Origin: Clostridiales bacterium
GTDB lineage: Bacteria > Bacillota > Clostridia > Saccharofermentanales > Saccharofermentanaceae
Assembly (NCBI GenBank): GCA_017551625.1
Contig: JAFZLF010000066.1
Location: forward strand, 1 to 53,273
DNA: 53,273 nt
Reading direction: 5' to 3'
Part shown: piece after piece, positions 30,803 through 39,319 of the stretch
Numbering within the stretch: the stretch's first letter is position 1
How the letters are laid out: each line of letters starts with the position of its first letter
Notes under the pieces: generated by a model
Database searches by the model: none
The model's input: only the letters and a program-made list of their open reading frames with translations
Told to the model about the DNA's origin: nothing
Translations under genes and position numbers: made by a program

Positions 30803-31825
30803 TTACACTTCCACTTTCCCGGCGATAATGTCCTTATAGTCCTGAAGATTTTTCCGCAGAAGATTCGGCGTATCGAGTCCGTAGGGGCACTTACTCTTAC
30901 AGATCCCGCAGTCTACGCAGTTCTCGATCTTCGCCATCTCGCCCTGCCAGAATTCGCCCTTGAAATTCTGTGATGGGGCGCGCCGTATGAGCTGCGACAT
31001 TCTCGCGCACTGGTTGATCTGGATATCGACGGTGCAGGGCATGCAGTAGCCGCATCCTCTGCAGAAATCGCCCATAAGCGTTTTTCTTTCTTCTTCGACA
31101 AAAGCACTGATCTCCGGGGTCATCGTGATGTCTTCACGGAAGAATGACAACCACTCGGCCAGTTCTTCTTCTCTCTGGATCCCCCAGATCGGAAGCGCAT
31201 CGTACTGGCTCATGAAGGCCATGCACGCTTTGCTGTTCGTGAGAAGCCCTCCCGCGAGGCCCTTCATGGCGATAAAGCCCATCCCCGCCTCTTTACAGGC
31301 CTGCACCAGCGCGATCTCGCGCTCGGAGGCCAGATACGAGAACGGAAACTGCAGGGTCTCATAGAGCCCCGACTTCACGATCTCCTCGGCCACGGCGATG
31401 AGATGTGCCGTGATCCCGATATGTCTGATCTTCCCCTGTTTCTTCGCTTCCAGCATCGCCTCGTACATGCCGGTCCCGTCACCCGGCGCGAAGCACTGTT
31501 TCACACAGTGGAACTGGTAGATATCGAGGTGATCCGTCCGAAGATTCCGAAGTGTCGTATCGAGGTCCTCCCAAAACTTCTCCGGTGTCGTGGCCATCGT
31601 CTTTGACGCGATAAAGACCTTCTCCCGCATCCCGTCAAAGGCTTCGCCGACCTTCTCTTCACTGTCCGAGTAAGCACGCGCGGTATCGAAGAAGTTCATG
31701 CCGCCATCGTACGCGCCCCGAAGAAGCTTCACGGCCATTTCCCTGCTCACGCGCTGGATCGGCAGCGCGCCAAATGCATTCTGCGGCGTGGTGATGCCGG
31801 TCTTTCCGAGTGTGATCGTCCTCAT
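30803..31825 (-). CDS. Aldo/keto reductase with C-terminal 4Fe-4S clusters
   Basis: 340 aa. The N-terminal (beta/alpha)8 aldo/keto reductase barrel has Asp and Tyr in FFDTARAYSDSEEK, Lys in FIASKTMA and His in IYQFHCV. The C-terminal 100 residues carry two cysteine clusters: CRGCGYCMPCTVDI and CVDCGICKSKCPYG, the latter a standard 4Fe-4S ferredoxin motif. This pairing is common in anaerobes and suggests electron input from ferredoxin as well as NAD(P)H, an inference. CAGGTAGAG site before the ATG. Contains AAAAGCACT at 31100. Confidence 0.92.
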   Translation of the reverse strand: MRTITLGKTGITTPQNAFGALPIQRVSREMAVKLLRGAYDGGMNFFDTARAYSDSEEKVGEAFDGMREKVFIASKTMATTPEKFWEDLDTTLRNLRTDHLDIYQFHCVKQCFAPGDGTGMYEAMLEAKKQGKIRHIGITAHLIAVAEEIVKSGLYETLQFPFSYLASEREIALVQACKEAGMGFIAMKGLAGGLLTNSKACMAFMSQYDALPIWGIQREEELAEWLSFFREDITMTPEISAFVEEERKTLMGDFCRGCGYCMPCTVDIQINQCARMSQLIRRAPSQNFKGEFWQGEMAKIENCVDCGICKSKCPYGLDTPNLLRKNLQDYKDIIAGKVEV

Positions 31826-31973
31826 CGTCTCTACCTGCCTTTTCTAAATCTCCTGCATCTATCTTACAGGAAACTTCTTCATTATTCTATCGCAAGAAGA
31901 AAGCGACGGACATATACCGCTCGTCTATCGACGAAGTCGTCACAAGTTCTGTTCATCGCCTTTGTCGGCAAAC

Positions 31974-32002
31974 TTGCTATGCTTGGTTGAAAAGAATAGA
32001 AT
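31974..32002 (+). promoter_or_regulatory. Promoter of the Thr/Glu/Pro-rich protein
   Basis: -35 TTGCTA (31974-31979), 17 bp, -10 TAGAAT (31997-32002), 100 bases before the start codon at 32103. The gap 31826-32102 otherwise shows nothing recognisable. Confidence 0.5.
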
Positions 32003-32102
32003 AGCATTGCAACGGATTCGGAATCCAGAGGAAAAACGCTTCTTGGGTACGCCGCTCGAAGATATTCGTCCTGCATTCGCATAATTACAACAGGAGCTTT
32101 CT

Positions 32103-32870
32103 ATGGACAACCGCAGAAAAACACTTCTAGCTTTTTTGATTGCTGTTTCCTTTGGTCTCTCTTCCGTGAGTTGTAGCTGCAACTCGAAGGAAGAGTCATC
32201 AACAGATACATCTGTAACGACTGCAACCACAACTGCAGAAAGCACTTCGGCAACATCTGCGGAAGCAGAAAAAACTTCTGAGACGACCGTTCCGACAGAT
32301 ACTCCTACAGTGGTTCCGACTGAAACACCGACTCCGTCTCCAACACCGGAAGAAGCACCCACATCGGAGACCACTGTCACTACAGAAACAACTGCAACTC
32401 CGGCTCAAACAGAAGAACCGAAAGCAACAGAATCTCCCGAGCCCGCTGATCCGACGTCCACACCTGTCCCGGAAGAAACAACTGAGGAGCCTTCCGAAAA
32501 AACCGAAGAAACCGACCCGTCCAGTACGCCTACGCCGGAACCGCCTCCACCACCAGAGACAACGCCGGAGCCGACACCAGTGCCGGGTGGTAGAGATTTG
32601 GACGCTGAGTTTTATGCGGGTATTTCCAGACTGGAGGAGTTGGGATACACCATTACATTCTCTAGGATAGATGATCATCGAATTCAGTTTACGAACGCTA
32701 CTGGAACATATAAAGGTCGAGCCTATCCGATGCGTGGTGACGCTAAATGGAATTTCGACTATGAGCCAGTCGATCCGAACGATGCGGGAGCCACATATAA
32801 ATATAAGGATAGTAGCGATAATCTAATAGCTATGATTAATAATATCGATCCAGCGTGGCTGAATTATTGA
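32103..32870 (+). CDS. Thr/Glu/Pro-rich exported (lipo)protein
   Basis: 255 aa. N-terminal signal peptide (MDNRRKTLLAFLIAVSFGLSS) followed by VSCSC, an imperfect lipobox (Ser at -3), so lipid attachment is possible but not certain. Residues about 35-165 form a low-complexity linker of TTE, TPTP, ETTV and EPTP units, typical of extended, O-glycosylated cell-wall-spanning regions. The last 90 residues (EFYAGISRLEELGYTITFSR, then KWNFDYEPVDPND) form a small folded unit I do not recognise. CAGGAG site before the ATG; followed by a strong terminator. Confidence 0.8.
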   Translation: MDNRRKTLLAFLIAVSFGLSSVSCSCNSKEESSTDTSVTTATTTAESTSATSAEAEKTSETTVPTDTPTVVPTETPTPSPTPEEAPTSETTVTTETTATPAQTEEPKATESPEPADPTSTPVPEETTEEPSEKTEETDPSSTPTPEPPPPPETTPEPTPVPGGRDLDAEFYAGISRLEELGYTITFSRIDDHRIQFTNATGTYKGRAYPMRGDAKWNFDYEPVDPNDAGATYKYKDSSDNLIAMINNIDPAWLNY

Positions 32871-32889
32871 TAGAAGGTGCCTACATTAT

Positions 32890-32899
32890 GGGGGGGGGG
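32890..32899. repeat. Run of ten G residues
   Basis: A G10 homopolymer lies 20 bases after the stop of the Thr/Glu/Pro-rich gene and just before its terminator. Such tracts slip easily; in a non-coding spot the length is probably of little consequence, and an assembly miscount is possible. Confidence 0.8.
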
Positions 32900-32902
32900 A
32901 GA

Positions 32903-32930
32903 AGCGCCGTTTGCAAAAACGGTGCTTTTT
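32903..32930 (+). terminator. Rho-independent terminator after the Thr/Glu/Pro-rich gene
   Basis: AGCGCCGTTT and AAACGGTGCT form a 10-bp stem (one G-U pair) with a GCAA tetraloop, followed by TTTT. This is the strongest plus-strand terminator in the window. Confidence 0.85.
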
Positions 32931-33076
32931 CCAGGAATTCTTCCTCGTGAAGAAATGCCCATAAAACGTGTATGAGCCCCTCATACTGTTGAAATGCTTT
33001 TCGCGCATTTGAGCAAGCCATTTACGTATCATTTACGATAACGGGCTCCAGCGCAAACGAAACGCAAATCGGATTT

Positions 33077-33937
33077 TCAGACGATATTTCTGATCCCTTC
33101 ACAGATCCTTCTGGCTACGACGGGGTTGTTCATGGTGTAGAGATGGATCCCCGGAATATCGCTCGCGAGCAGGTCGATGATCTGGCTTAACGCATAGGAC
33201 ATCCCCGCGTCGAAGAGCGCTTCCTTCCGGTCTTCGTATTTTCTTACGATGCGGTTGAAGCGTTCCGGGAACGAAGCATTGCACAGTGTCAGCATGCGGC
33301 GGATCTGCGCGGCGTTGATGACCGGCATGATGCCCGGGATGATCGGCACATCGATCCCGCCGATCCTGCATCGCTCGCAGAAATCGTAGAACTTCTCGTT
33401 ATCGAAGAAGAGCTGGGATAGTAGCACCTGTGCACCGGCATCGACCTTCTTTCGAAGGCCGCGAAGATCATTGACCTTGCCGTCCGATTCCGGGTGGCAC
33501 TCAGGATAGCAGGCGCCGAGGAAGCAGAAATCGTGATTCTCCGAGAGATAGGAGATGAGGTCGGAAGCATGCCGGAAATCGTCTTTCTCGGCGACCCTCG
33601 GCGTGCGGTCCCCACGAAGGGCGAGAATATTCTCGATCCCTTCTGCCTCCATAACGCGGGCGAAATCATCGATCTCCGCCTTGTCGTAGTGAAGCGATGT
33701 CAGATGCACGACCGGCTCGACACCATATCTCTTCTTGATGTTCTTCGCGATCTCGATCGTGCGGTTGCAGTTACTGCCGCCGCCCGCGCCAAACGTCACG
33801 CTGATGAAGTCCGGGTTGAGCTCACAGAGCACTTCCAGTGTCTCATCTATACTCTCAAGTTCCGTATCCTTCTTCGGCGGGAAGATCTCGAATGACAGGC
33901 TTTTCTTATTCCTCTTGTAAATGTCTGCGATCTTCAT
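33077..33937 (-). CDS. metF: 5,10-methylenetetrahydrofolate reductase
   Basis: 286 aa, standard length. It reduces methylene-THF to methyl-THF, the methyl donor for methionine synthase. Motifs: [12 protein letters not shown] start, [18 protein letters not shown] (active-site region), [11 protein letters not shown] (LRGD flavin-binding segment) and [14 protein letters not shown] and NADH binding are expected from the family. Its ATG overlaps the metE stop by 4 bases (ATGA), so the two are translationally coupled and form a metE-metF operon. Confidence 0.95.
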   Translation of the reverse strand: MKIADIYKRNKKSLSFEIFPPKKDTELESIDETLEVLCELNPDFISVTFGAGGGSNCNRTIEIAKNIKKRYGVEPVVHLTSLHYDKAEIDDFARVMEAEGIENILALRGDRTPRVAEKDDFRHASDLISYLSENHDFCFLGACYPECHPESDGKVNDLRGLRKKVDAGAQVLLSQLFFDNEKFYDFCERCRIGGIDVPIIPGIMPVINAAQIRRMLTLCNASFPERFNRIVRKYEDRKEALFDAGMSYALSQIIDLLASDIPGIHLYTMNNPVVARRICEGIRNIV

Positions 33938-36189
33938 ACTTGTTCACGGATGATCCTTGCAGCTTCGACCAGATTTCTGAGGCTCTTTACGGTCTCTTCT
34001 TCGCCACGGGTCTTCAGTCCGCAGTCCGGGTTCACCCAGAGCTTCTTATCTTCGGTCTTCTCACGGATCTTACTTAACTGGCCTACCAGTTCTTCGACAG
34101 AGGGCACACGCGGGCTGTGGATATCATAGACGCCCGGGCCGACCTCGGTCTTGAAGTGGTTCTCCTTCAGCGCATCCAGGATCTGCAGATCCGATCGCGA
34201 CGCTTCGAAGGTGATGACATCGGCATCCATGCTGTCGATAGCCGGGATGATGTCTGTAAATTCGCTGTAGCACATGTGGGTGTGGATCTGTGTCTCGGCC
34301 TTCACACCGCTATGCACGAGACGGAATGCCGGGATCGCGAAATCGAGATACTCGCTGTACCAGTCGGACTTACGAAGCGGCAGTTTCTCGCGAAGCGCAG
34401 CCTCGTCGATCTGGATGATGTTGATCCCGTTTGCTTCGAGATCGAGGACCTCGTCACGGATCGCGAGCGCGATCTGCTTGACGCTTTCTTCGATGGAGAT
34501 ATCTTCACGCGGGAAGGACCAGTTCAGGATCGTGACCGGACCCGTGAGCATACCCTTAACAGGCTTATCCGTGCACGATGCGGCGAACTTACTCCACCCG
34601 ACCGTGATCGGTTCTTTACGAGATACATCGCCCCACACGATCGGCGGCTTGACGCATCTCGTGCCATAGGACAGCACCCACGCCTTCTCGGTAAATACAT
34701 ATCCGGACAGATGCTCGCCGAAATACTCGACCATGTCGTTTCGCTCGAACTCACCGTGTACCAGTACGTCCAAACCGAGTTCTTCTTGCAGGCGGATGCA
34801 TTCTTCGATCTTCTTCTGATTGAACTTCACATACTGATCCTTATTGATTATGCCCTTGCGAAAATCACTTCTGTTCTTTCTGACATCGGCAGTCTGTGGA
34901 AACGATCCGATCGTGGTCGTCGGGAAGATCGGCAGTTCCAGTTTTTCCTTCTGGATCGCTTCTCTTTCTTCGAATACCGGAAGTCTTGTGTAGTCTTCTT
35001 CTTTAATCGCTGCGACTCTTGCCTGAACTTTCTCATCCACGCTATCAGGTCTTCTCTCGAAAAGCACTTGATTCCCGGCAAGTATGTCGTCCTTAAGGTC
35101 ACTGAGATCACGAAGTTCCAGAAGTTTTTCCTCCGCAAAGGCGAAGTGCTTCTTATACTCTTCCGGAAGTTTCGTCTCGCTTTCGAGCGTGTACGGCACA
35201 TGCAGGAGCGAGCAGGAAGTCCCGATCACGATTCTATCTTCGGATACGACAGATGCGATCTCCTTTAAGATCGATGCGGTCTTACTGTAGTTATTCTTCC
35301 AGATGTTCTTCCCGTTGACCACACCTGCGATCAGGATCTTGTCCTTCGGGAAACCCTTCTCCTTAAGAAGCGAGAGGGTCTTTCTTCCTTCGACAAAATC
35401 GAGTCCGATGGCCTCGACATCCAAAGCGATGACTTCCTCGTAAATGTCACGGATATCGCCGAAATAGGTCTGAAGGATAACCTCGAGTCCGTTCTTATTC
35501 GCAAGCACGATGTCATAGATCGACTTAAAGAGCGCGATATCCGATGCATCCAGATCTCTTACCAGATACGGCTCGTCGAGCTGCACCTTTTCCGCACCGG
35601 CAGAAGCGAGCTCCGAAAAGAGCTTCCCGTATGCCTTCGAGAGATCTTCTGCCGCATCTTCCGCCTTCTTCGCGCCGACAAACTTCGTAAGTTTGAGGAA
35701 AGAAAACGGCCCGACGAGCTGCACCTTCGTCTCGACACCCAGCGCTCTCGCCTCGAGGTATTCTTCGACCGGCTTATTTCCGATCAGCTCGATCGTCGTA
35801 CCGTCTTCGAACTCCGGAACGATATAGTGGTAATTCGTATTGAACCACTTCTTCATGGGGAGAGCTTTGACGTTTCCCTTTTCCCCCTGATAACCACGTG
35901 CCGCCGCAAAATATGTTTCGAGAAGCGGCAGGTCGAGGTCCTGATATCTCTGCGGGACGACATTAAAAAGGAATGCCGTGTCGAGGACTCCATCGTAGAA
36001 AGAAAAATCGTTACTGGAGATGAGGCCGACACCTGCATTTTTCTGTGTAACAATGTTACTTTTCCTTATTTCTCGGGCTATTTCGAGAAGTTCCCCTTCC
36101 GGGATCTCTCCACGGAAAAACTTCTCTGATGCGAACTTGAGTTCTCTATTTCTTCCGATTCTCGGGTATCCGACGACTGATGTTTTCAT
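33934..36189 (-). CDS. metE: Cobalamin-independent methionine synthase
   Basis: 751 aa, the normal MetE length, two related (beta/alpha)8 halves. It transfers the methyl group of methyl-THF triglutamate to homocysteine. The start at 36189 ([20 protein letters not shown]) is the classical N-terminus; the open frame 46 codons upstream lies in the promoter. C-terminal zinc ligands are visible: His and Cys in [11 protein letters not shown], Glu in ITFEASRSD, Cys in [20 protein letters not shown] opens the catalytic half. Expressed from a promoter that faces a LysR gene with two MET-box-like palindromes. Contains AAAAGCACT at 35060. Confidence 0.96.
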   Translation of the reverse strand: MKTSVVGYPRIGRNRELKFASEKFFRGEIPEGELLEIAREIRKSNIVTQKNAGVGLISSNDFSFYDGVLDTAFLFNVVPQRYQDLDLPLLETYFAAARGYQGEKGNVKALPMKKWFNTNYHYIVPEFEDGTTIELIGNKPVEEYLEARALGVETKVQLVGPFSFLKLTKFVGAKKAEDAAEDLSKAYGKLFSELASAGAEKVQLDEPYLVRDLDASDIALFKSIYDIVLANKNGLEVILQTYFGDIRDIYEEVIALDVEAIGLDFVEGRKTLSLLKEKGFPKDKILIAGVVNGKNIWKNNYSKTASILKEIASVVSEDRIVIGTSCSLLHVPYTLESETKLPEEYKKHFAFAEEKLLELRDLSDLKDDILAGNQVLFERRPDSVDEKVQARVAAIKEEDYTRLPVFEEREAIQKEKLELPIFPTTTIGSFPQTADVRKNRSDFRKGIINKDQYVKFNQKKIEECIRLQEELGLDVLVHGEFERNDMVEYFGEHLSGYVFTEKAWVLSYGTRCVKPPIVWGDVSRKEPITVGWSKFAASCTDKPVKGMLTGPVTILNWSFPREDISIEESVKQIALAIRDEVLDLEANGINIIQIDEAALREKLPLRKSDWYSEYLDFAIPAFRLVHSGVKAETQIHTHMCYSEFTDIIPAIDSMDADVITFEASRSDLQILDALKENHFKTEVGPGVYDIHSPRVPSVEELVGQLSKIREKTEDKKLWVNPDCGLKTRGEEETVKSLRNLVEAARIIREQV

Positions 36190-36223
36190 GTTTTTTCTCT
36201 CGCTTTCTTGTTTCGATAAGCGA

Positions 36224-36252
36224 AGTATATGCCTAGTCAAGCGATAGGTAAA
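36224..36252 (-). promoter_or_regulatory. Promoter of metE-metF
   Basis: -35 TTTACC (36247-36252), 17 bp, -10 TATACT (36224-36229) on the minus strand, 35 bases before the metE start. The weak -35 is typical of activator-dependent promoters, and the MET-box-like sites begin 24 bp upstream. Confidence 0.6.
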
Positions 36253-36275
36253 ATACATCTTTTTCTCGCTTCTCC

Positions 36276-36321
36276 ATAGATTTTGTCTATCACAAGTGCT
36301 ATAATAATAGGTGTCATCTAT
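36276..36321. promoter_or_regulatory. Two MET-box-like LysR operator palindromes
   Basis: ATAGATTTTGTCTAT (36276-36290) and ATAGGTGTCATCTAT (36307-36321) share the pattern ATAG-N7-CTAT and are 31 bp apart, about three helical turns. They resemble the TATAGTTTnAAACTATA MET-box of the MtaR/MetR LysR regulators of Gram-positive methionine genes. The second site lies just after the -10 box of the LysR gene, which fits autorepression. Confidence 0.6.
36300..36305 (+). promoter_or_regulatory. Extended -10 promoter of the LysR gene
   Basis: TGCTATAAT (TGn plus consensus -10) between the two MET-box-like palindromes, 44 bases before the start codon. No good -35 is visible. Confidence 0.6.
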
Positions 36322-36348
36322 CACCATTTATAAGGGGAGCTTATAACC

Positions 36349-37269
36349 ATGACACTGAAACAGTTGAAATATGCCGTCACCGTCGCCGATACAGGAAACA
36401 TGACCGAGGCCGCGAGACGGCTCTTCATCGCGCAGCCGAGCCTCACCTCCGCCATTATGGAACTCGAGAAAGAATACGGGATCACGATCTTTTCGAGAAG
36501 CAACAAGGGTATCGAGGTCACGAAGGACGGCGAGGAATTCCTGGGCTATGCCAGACAGATCCTCGACCAGGCGGAACTCTTTAACGAGAGATACACGGGA
36601 AAGAAAGAAGGAAAAGTCCGTTTCTGCGTGTCGTCCCAGCACTACTCCTTTGCCGTCGAGGCTTTCGTCGAGCTTCTCAAAAAACACGGCGGCAGTAAGT
36701 ACGAATTTCACATGCGCGAGACACAGACCTATGACATCATCGACGACGTCGCGCATCTGCGATCCGAGATCGGCATCCTCTACCTCAACGAGTTCAACGA
36801 AACAGTCATTCGGAAGACCCTCCGGGACAACAACCTCCTTTTCGAACCGCTCTTCACCGCGAAGCCGCACGTCTTCATCGGGAAGGCCTCGCCCCTTTCC
36901 AAGAAAAAGGCCCTCACTCTCGAGGATCTCAAGCCCTATCCGCGCCTTTCCTACGAACAGGGCAGCCATAACTCTTTCTACTTTGCCGAGGAGATCCTGA
37001 GCACCGTTGACAGTGATAAGGAGCTCATCGTCCGCGACCGCGCGACGCTCTTTAACCTCCTGATCGGTCTCGACGGTTACACCATCTGCAGCGGTGTCAT
37101 CAGCGAAGAACTGAACGGACCGAACATCATTGCCAAGCCGCTCGAGGTCGACGATTACATGAAGATCGGATACATCCTCCCTTCACGGATCCATCCTTCC
37201 TCACTCACAGAAGAATACATCCTTGCCCTGAAACGCATCTGCAAAACGGAACCCCAAAAAGAAAAATGA
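36349..37269 (+). CDS. LysR-family regulator of methionine genes
   Basis: 306 aa. N-terminal winged helix (residues 1-60) with AVTVADTGNMTEAARRLFIAQPSLTSAIMELEKEYGI, the LysR signature, then the effector domain with FCVSSQHYSFAVEAFVELL. The divergent position beside metE and the MET-box-like sites between them make it a likely methionine/homocysteine regulator of the MetR/MtaR kind; CysB-type sulphur control is the alternative. AAGGGGAG site before the ATG. The 3' end runs into a hairpin that is also the terminator of the convergent deacetylase gene. Confidence 0.85.
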   Translation: MTLKQLKYAVTVADTGNMTEAARRLFIAQPSLTSAIMELEKEYGITIFSRSNKGIEVTKDGEEFLGYARQILDQAELFNERYTGKKEGKVRFCVSSQHYSFAVEAFVELLKKHGGSKYEFHMRETQTYDIIDDVAHLRSEIGILYLNEFNETVIRKTLRDNNLLFEPLFTAKPHVFIGKASPLSKKKALTLEDLKPYPRLSYEQGSHNSFYFAEEILSTVDSDKELIVRDRATLFNLLIGLDGYTICSGVISEELNGPNIIAKPLEVDDYMKIGYILPSRIHPSSLTEEYILALKRICKTEPQKEK

Positions 37270-37288
37270 CCCGCAGCGCAGGCCATTT
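37264..37288 (-). terminator. Terminator at the convergent LysR/deacetylase ends
   Basis: AAATGGCC and GGGTCATTT form an 8-bp stem (one G-U) on the minus strand, followed by TTCTTTTTG. It overlaps the last codons of the LysR gene. The plus-strand T-tract is poor, so it mainly serves the minus-strand deacetylase gene. Confidence 0.5.
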
Positions 37289-37339
37289 CTGAAACTGATC
37301 TTTTTGCAGCATCACCTAACGAGTGAATCACTCTTATGT

Positions 37340-38371
37340 TTAATCGTCCAGTTCACTCAGAAGCGCGAAGCGGTAGCCCTGCCCTTCCATATAAGTCAGG
37401 ATGTCGTCGAGCGCGTTTTCATCGGCGGACGAGTCGTTATGCATCAGGATGATCGCGCCGTTATGGTATCTTCTTACGAACTGATCATAGATCTCGCTCG
37501 GAGCCGGCTGGTTATTCTGATCGTAATCCATAAAGGCCATACTCCAGAATACCGTCTTATATCCGCAGTCGTCGATGATCGTAAGTAAACGCTTGGTGTA
37601 GGAGCCCGTCGGCGTACGGAAATACGGATCGAGCTCGTATCCGGTCTTCTCATAGAAATACTCCGCAACGTCGATGATCTCGGAAGCAATCTCTTCAAGC
37701 GACAGCACCGTCAGATCTTTATGGTGCACCGTGTGGTTACAGACCATGTGGCCTTCCTGCTTCATGCGCACCGCATAGTCGGAGCACTCCTCGAGGTACA
37801 TCTTCGTGACGAAGAAATTCGCTTTCACGTTATGCTTCTTAAGCACATCAAGGATATGCGGGGTACGCGAGGACGGATATCCGCAGTCGAACGTCAGATA
37901 CAGGACTTTATCGTCCTCCGTGACATCCTTATCGACATAGATGCCGTTATAGTCGGCGATCGGGAAATACTCATAAGAGCCGGACTGCTCGTGGTTATCC
38001 TTCAGGACATAGCACCACGTGTCTTCGGCGTTATTGTCGAGAGACATGTAGTAATCCTTATTCTCGAGGAGACATTCACGGATGAACTCCAGACGGTCAT
38101 ACGGATTCGTATAATCCTTCGCCAATACCTGCGGATCTCTGTACTCATACCCGTCGATGACCGTCATCCCGGTCGTACTTTCCGTGGGCTCTGTCGTACC
38201 TTCCGTCGTCGTACTCTGCACCTGCGAACTCGGATCCTGCGAGGTCTGCTGACCTTCGCTCGTAAGCGACGGGAGCGTCTCTACTTTCTCGGATTTATTA
38301 CTGCACCCGACCGACATATATCCGGCCAGGAAAACGGACATCATTACCAAAGCGCTTCTGCGTCTATTCAT
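37340..38371 (-). CDS. Polysaccharide deacetylase lipoprotein (PdaA-like)
   Basis: 343 aa. N-terminal export signal ending MSVGCSNKS, an imperfect lipobox, then a Ser/Thr/Gln-rich linker (residues 25-75). The C-terminal NodB domain has LTFDCGYPSSRT (the catalytic Asp motif TFDxGY of the PdaA subgroup), ligands in CNHTVHHKDLT (HxxxH) and FRTPTGSYTKR. It removes acetyl groups from N-acetylated sugars, probably peptidoglycan or a cell-wall glycan. Outside the cytoplasmic membrane. It sits between the LysR gene and the nitrilase-family gene with no visible link to either. Confidence 0.88.
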   Translation of the reverse strand: MNRRRSALVMMSVFLAGYMSVGCSNKSEKVETLPSLTSEGQQTSQDPSSQVQSTTTEGTTEPTESTTGMTVIDGYEYRDPQVLAKDYTNPYDRLEFIRECLLENKDYYMSLDNNAEDTWCYVLKDNHEQSGSYEYFPIADYNGIYVDKDVTEDDKVLYLTFDCGYPSSRTPHILDVLKKHNVKANFFVTKMYLEECSDYAVRMKQEGHMVCNHTVHHKDLTVLSLEEIASEIIDVAEYFYEKTGYELDPYFRTPTGSYTKRLLTIIDDCGYKTVFWSMAFMDYDQNNQPAPSEIYDQFVRRYHNGAIILMHNDSSADENALDDILTYMEGQGYRFALLSELDD

Positions 38372-38478
38372 AGTTCAGTTAACTTCCTCTCACATCACAC
38401 TAGAATAATAGTAATACTCTTGTTTCGGAATGTCGAGAGTCAGGGCGTGTCAGATGCAGACGTTTTCCTTTTTACGCA

Positions 38479-39318
38479 TTATTTCATCTCTGCAAGGATC
38501 GCATACTTCTCCGGATGACGGTACTTATCGCCCATGACGTCACGGGACCGGTGGTCACGAAGCTCGTCCATATCGATTGTCCCGACATAGACGCCCTCTT
38601 CGCCCGGCGCCTCGAGCACGCACATATCGCGCACGCCCGGCTCATCCCGACGCCACGGCACACCGTTGAAGATCGTGGAATGTCCGTTACAGTCCGGCTG
38701 CCCTTCGGCATAGTTGCAGGTCGCCACGGCCACCATGTTTTCGTAGGCGCGTGTACGCAGGGCTGCCAGACGGTTGATCTCCATCGGGCAGGCATTGGGC
38801 GCGAGGATCACTTCTGCTCCCTTGAGCATCAGGATCCGCGCGGACTCCGGAAACTCTCTGTCGAAGCAGATCATGGATCCGATTCGGACCGAATCCCGTC
38901 CGATATCGAGGTCGGCCACATAGAAATCTTCGCCCGGCTGAAGTACTGCTTCTGCGTCAAAAGCACATGTATGGACTTTCGAGTAGTGCAGGATCTCTTC
39001 TCCTCTTCTGTCGAAGAAGACCACTGAGTTCTTGGGCTTCGGTGAAGACTCTTCGAGGAAAGTGATGCCGATCGCCATCTGCAGTTCGAAGGCAAGTCTT
39101 CGGAAACTCTGTACAAAATCACTGTCTTTCGTGATGGCCATCTTCCTTAGTTCATCCATGTCCTGAGGAAGCGCATATCCGTTATTCCACATCTCCGGAA
39201 GAAGCGCGACATCCGCATCTTTTTCCTTGGCCACGACACATGCGTCGATGGCCTTGCGCAGGTTTTCCTCCTGCGACTTACCGGGAATCAGTTGTAATAG
39301 TGCGACTCTCAATTCCAT
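38479..39318 (-). CDS. Carbon-nitrogen hydrolase (nitrilase superfamily)
   Basis: 279 aa. The Glu-Lys-Cys triad is clear: Glu in ALLPEMWNNGY, Lys in YSKVHTC, Cys in GSMICFDREFPES. Typical of amidases, N-carbamoylputrescine amidases and omega-amidases; the substrate cannot be assigned. The start is 1 base after the P-type ATPase stop, so they are co-transcribed, but no functional tie is apparent. The preceding GGAAATACTAAG gives a weak ribosome binding site, consistent with coupling. Confidence 0.9.
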   Translation of the reverse strand: MELRVALLQLIPGKSQEENLRKAIDACVVAKEKDADVALLPEMWNNGYALPQDMDELRKMAITKDSDFVQSFRRLAFELQMAIGITFLEESSPKPKNSVVFFDRRGEEILHYSKVHTCAFDAEAVLQPGEDFYVADLDIGRDSVRIGSMICFDREFPESARILMLKGAEVILAPNACPMEINRLAALRTRAYENMVAVATCNYAEGQPDCNGHSTIFNGVPWRRDEPGVRDMCVLEAPGEEGVYVGTIDMDELRDHRSRDVMGDKYRHPEKYAILAEMK

Positions 39319-39319
39319 C

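Noticed and set aside
31940..32380. 146-codon Gly/Val/Ser-rich frame on the minus strand
   Set aside because: Opposite strand of the Thr/Glu/Pro-rich linker; the regular GVGVSVG pattern is the complement of its repetitive codons. The plus-strand gene has promoter, ribosome binding site, signal peptide and terminator.
34117..35268. Long plus-strand open frame (383 codons)
   Set aside because: Antisense to metE, which is unmistakable over this region.
36190..36348. SAM or T-box riboswitch before metE
   Set aside because: The 160-base gap is filled by divergent promoters and the two palindromes; no conserved riboswitch core or terminator/antiterminator pair is seen.
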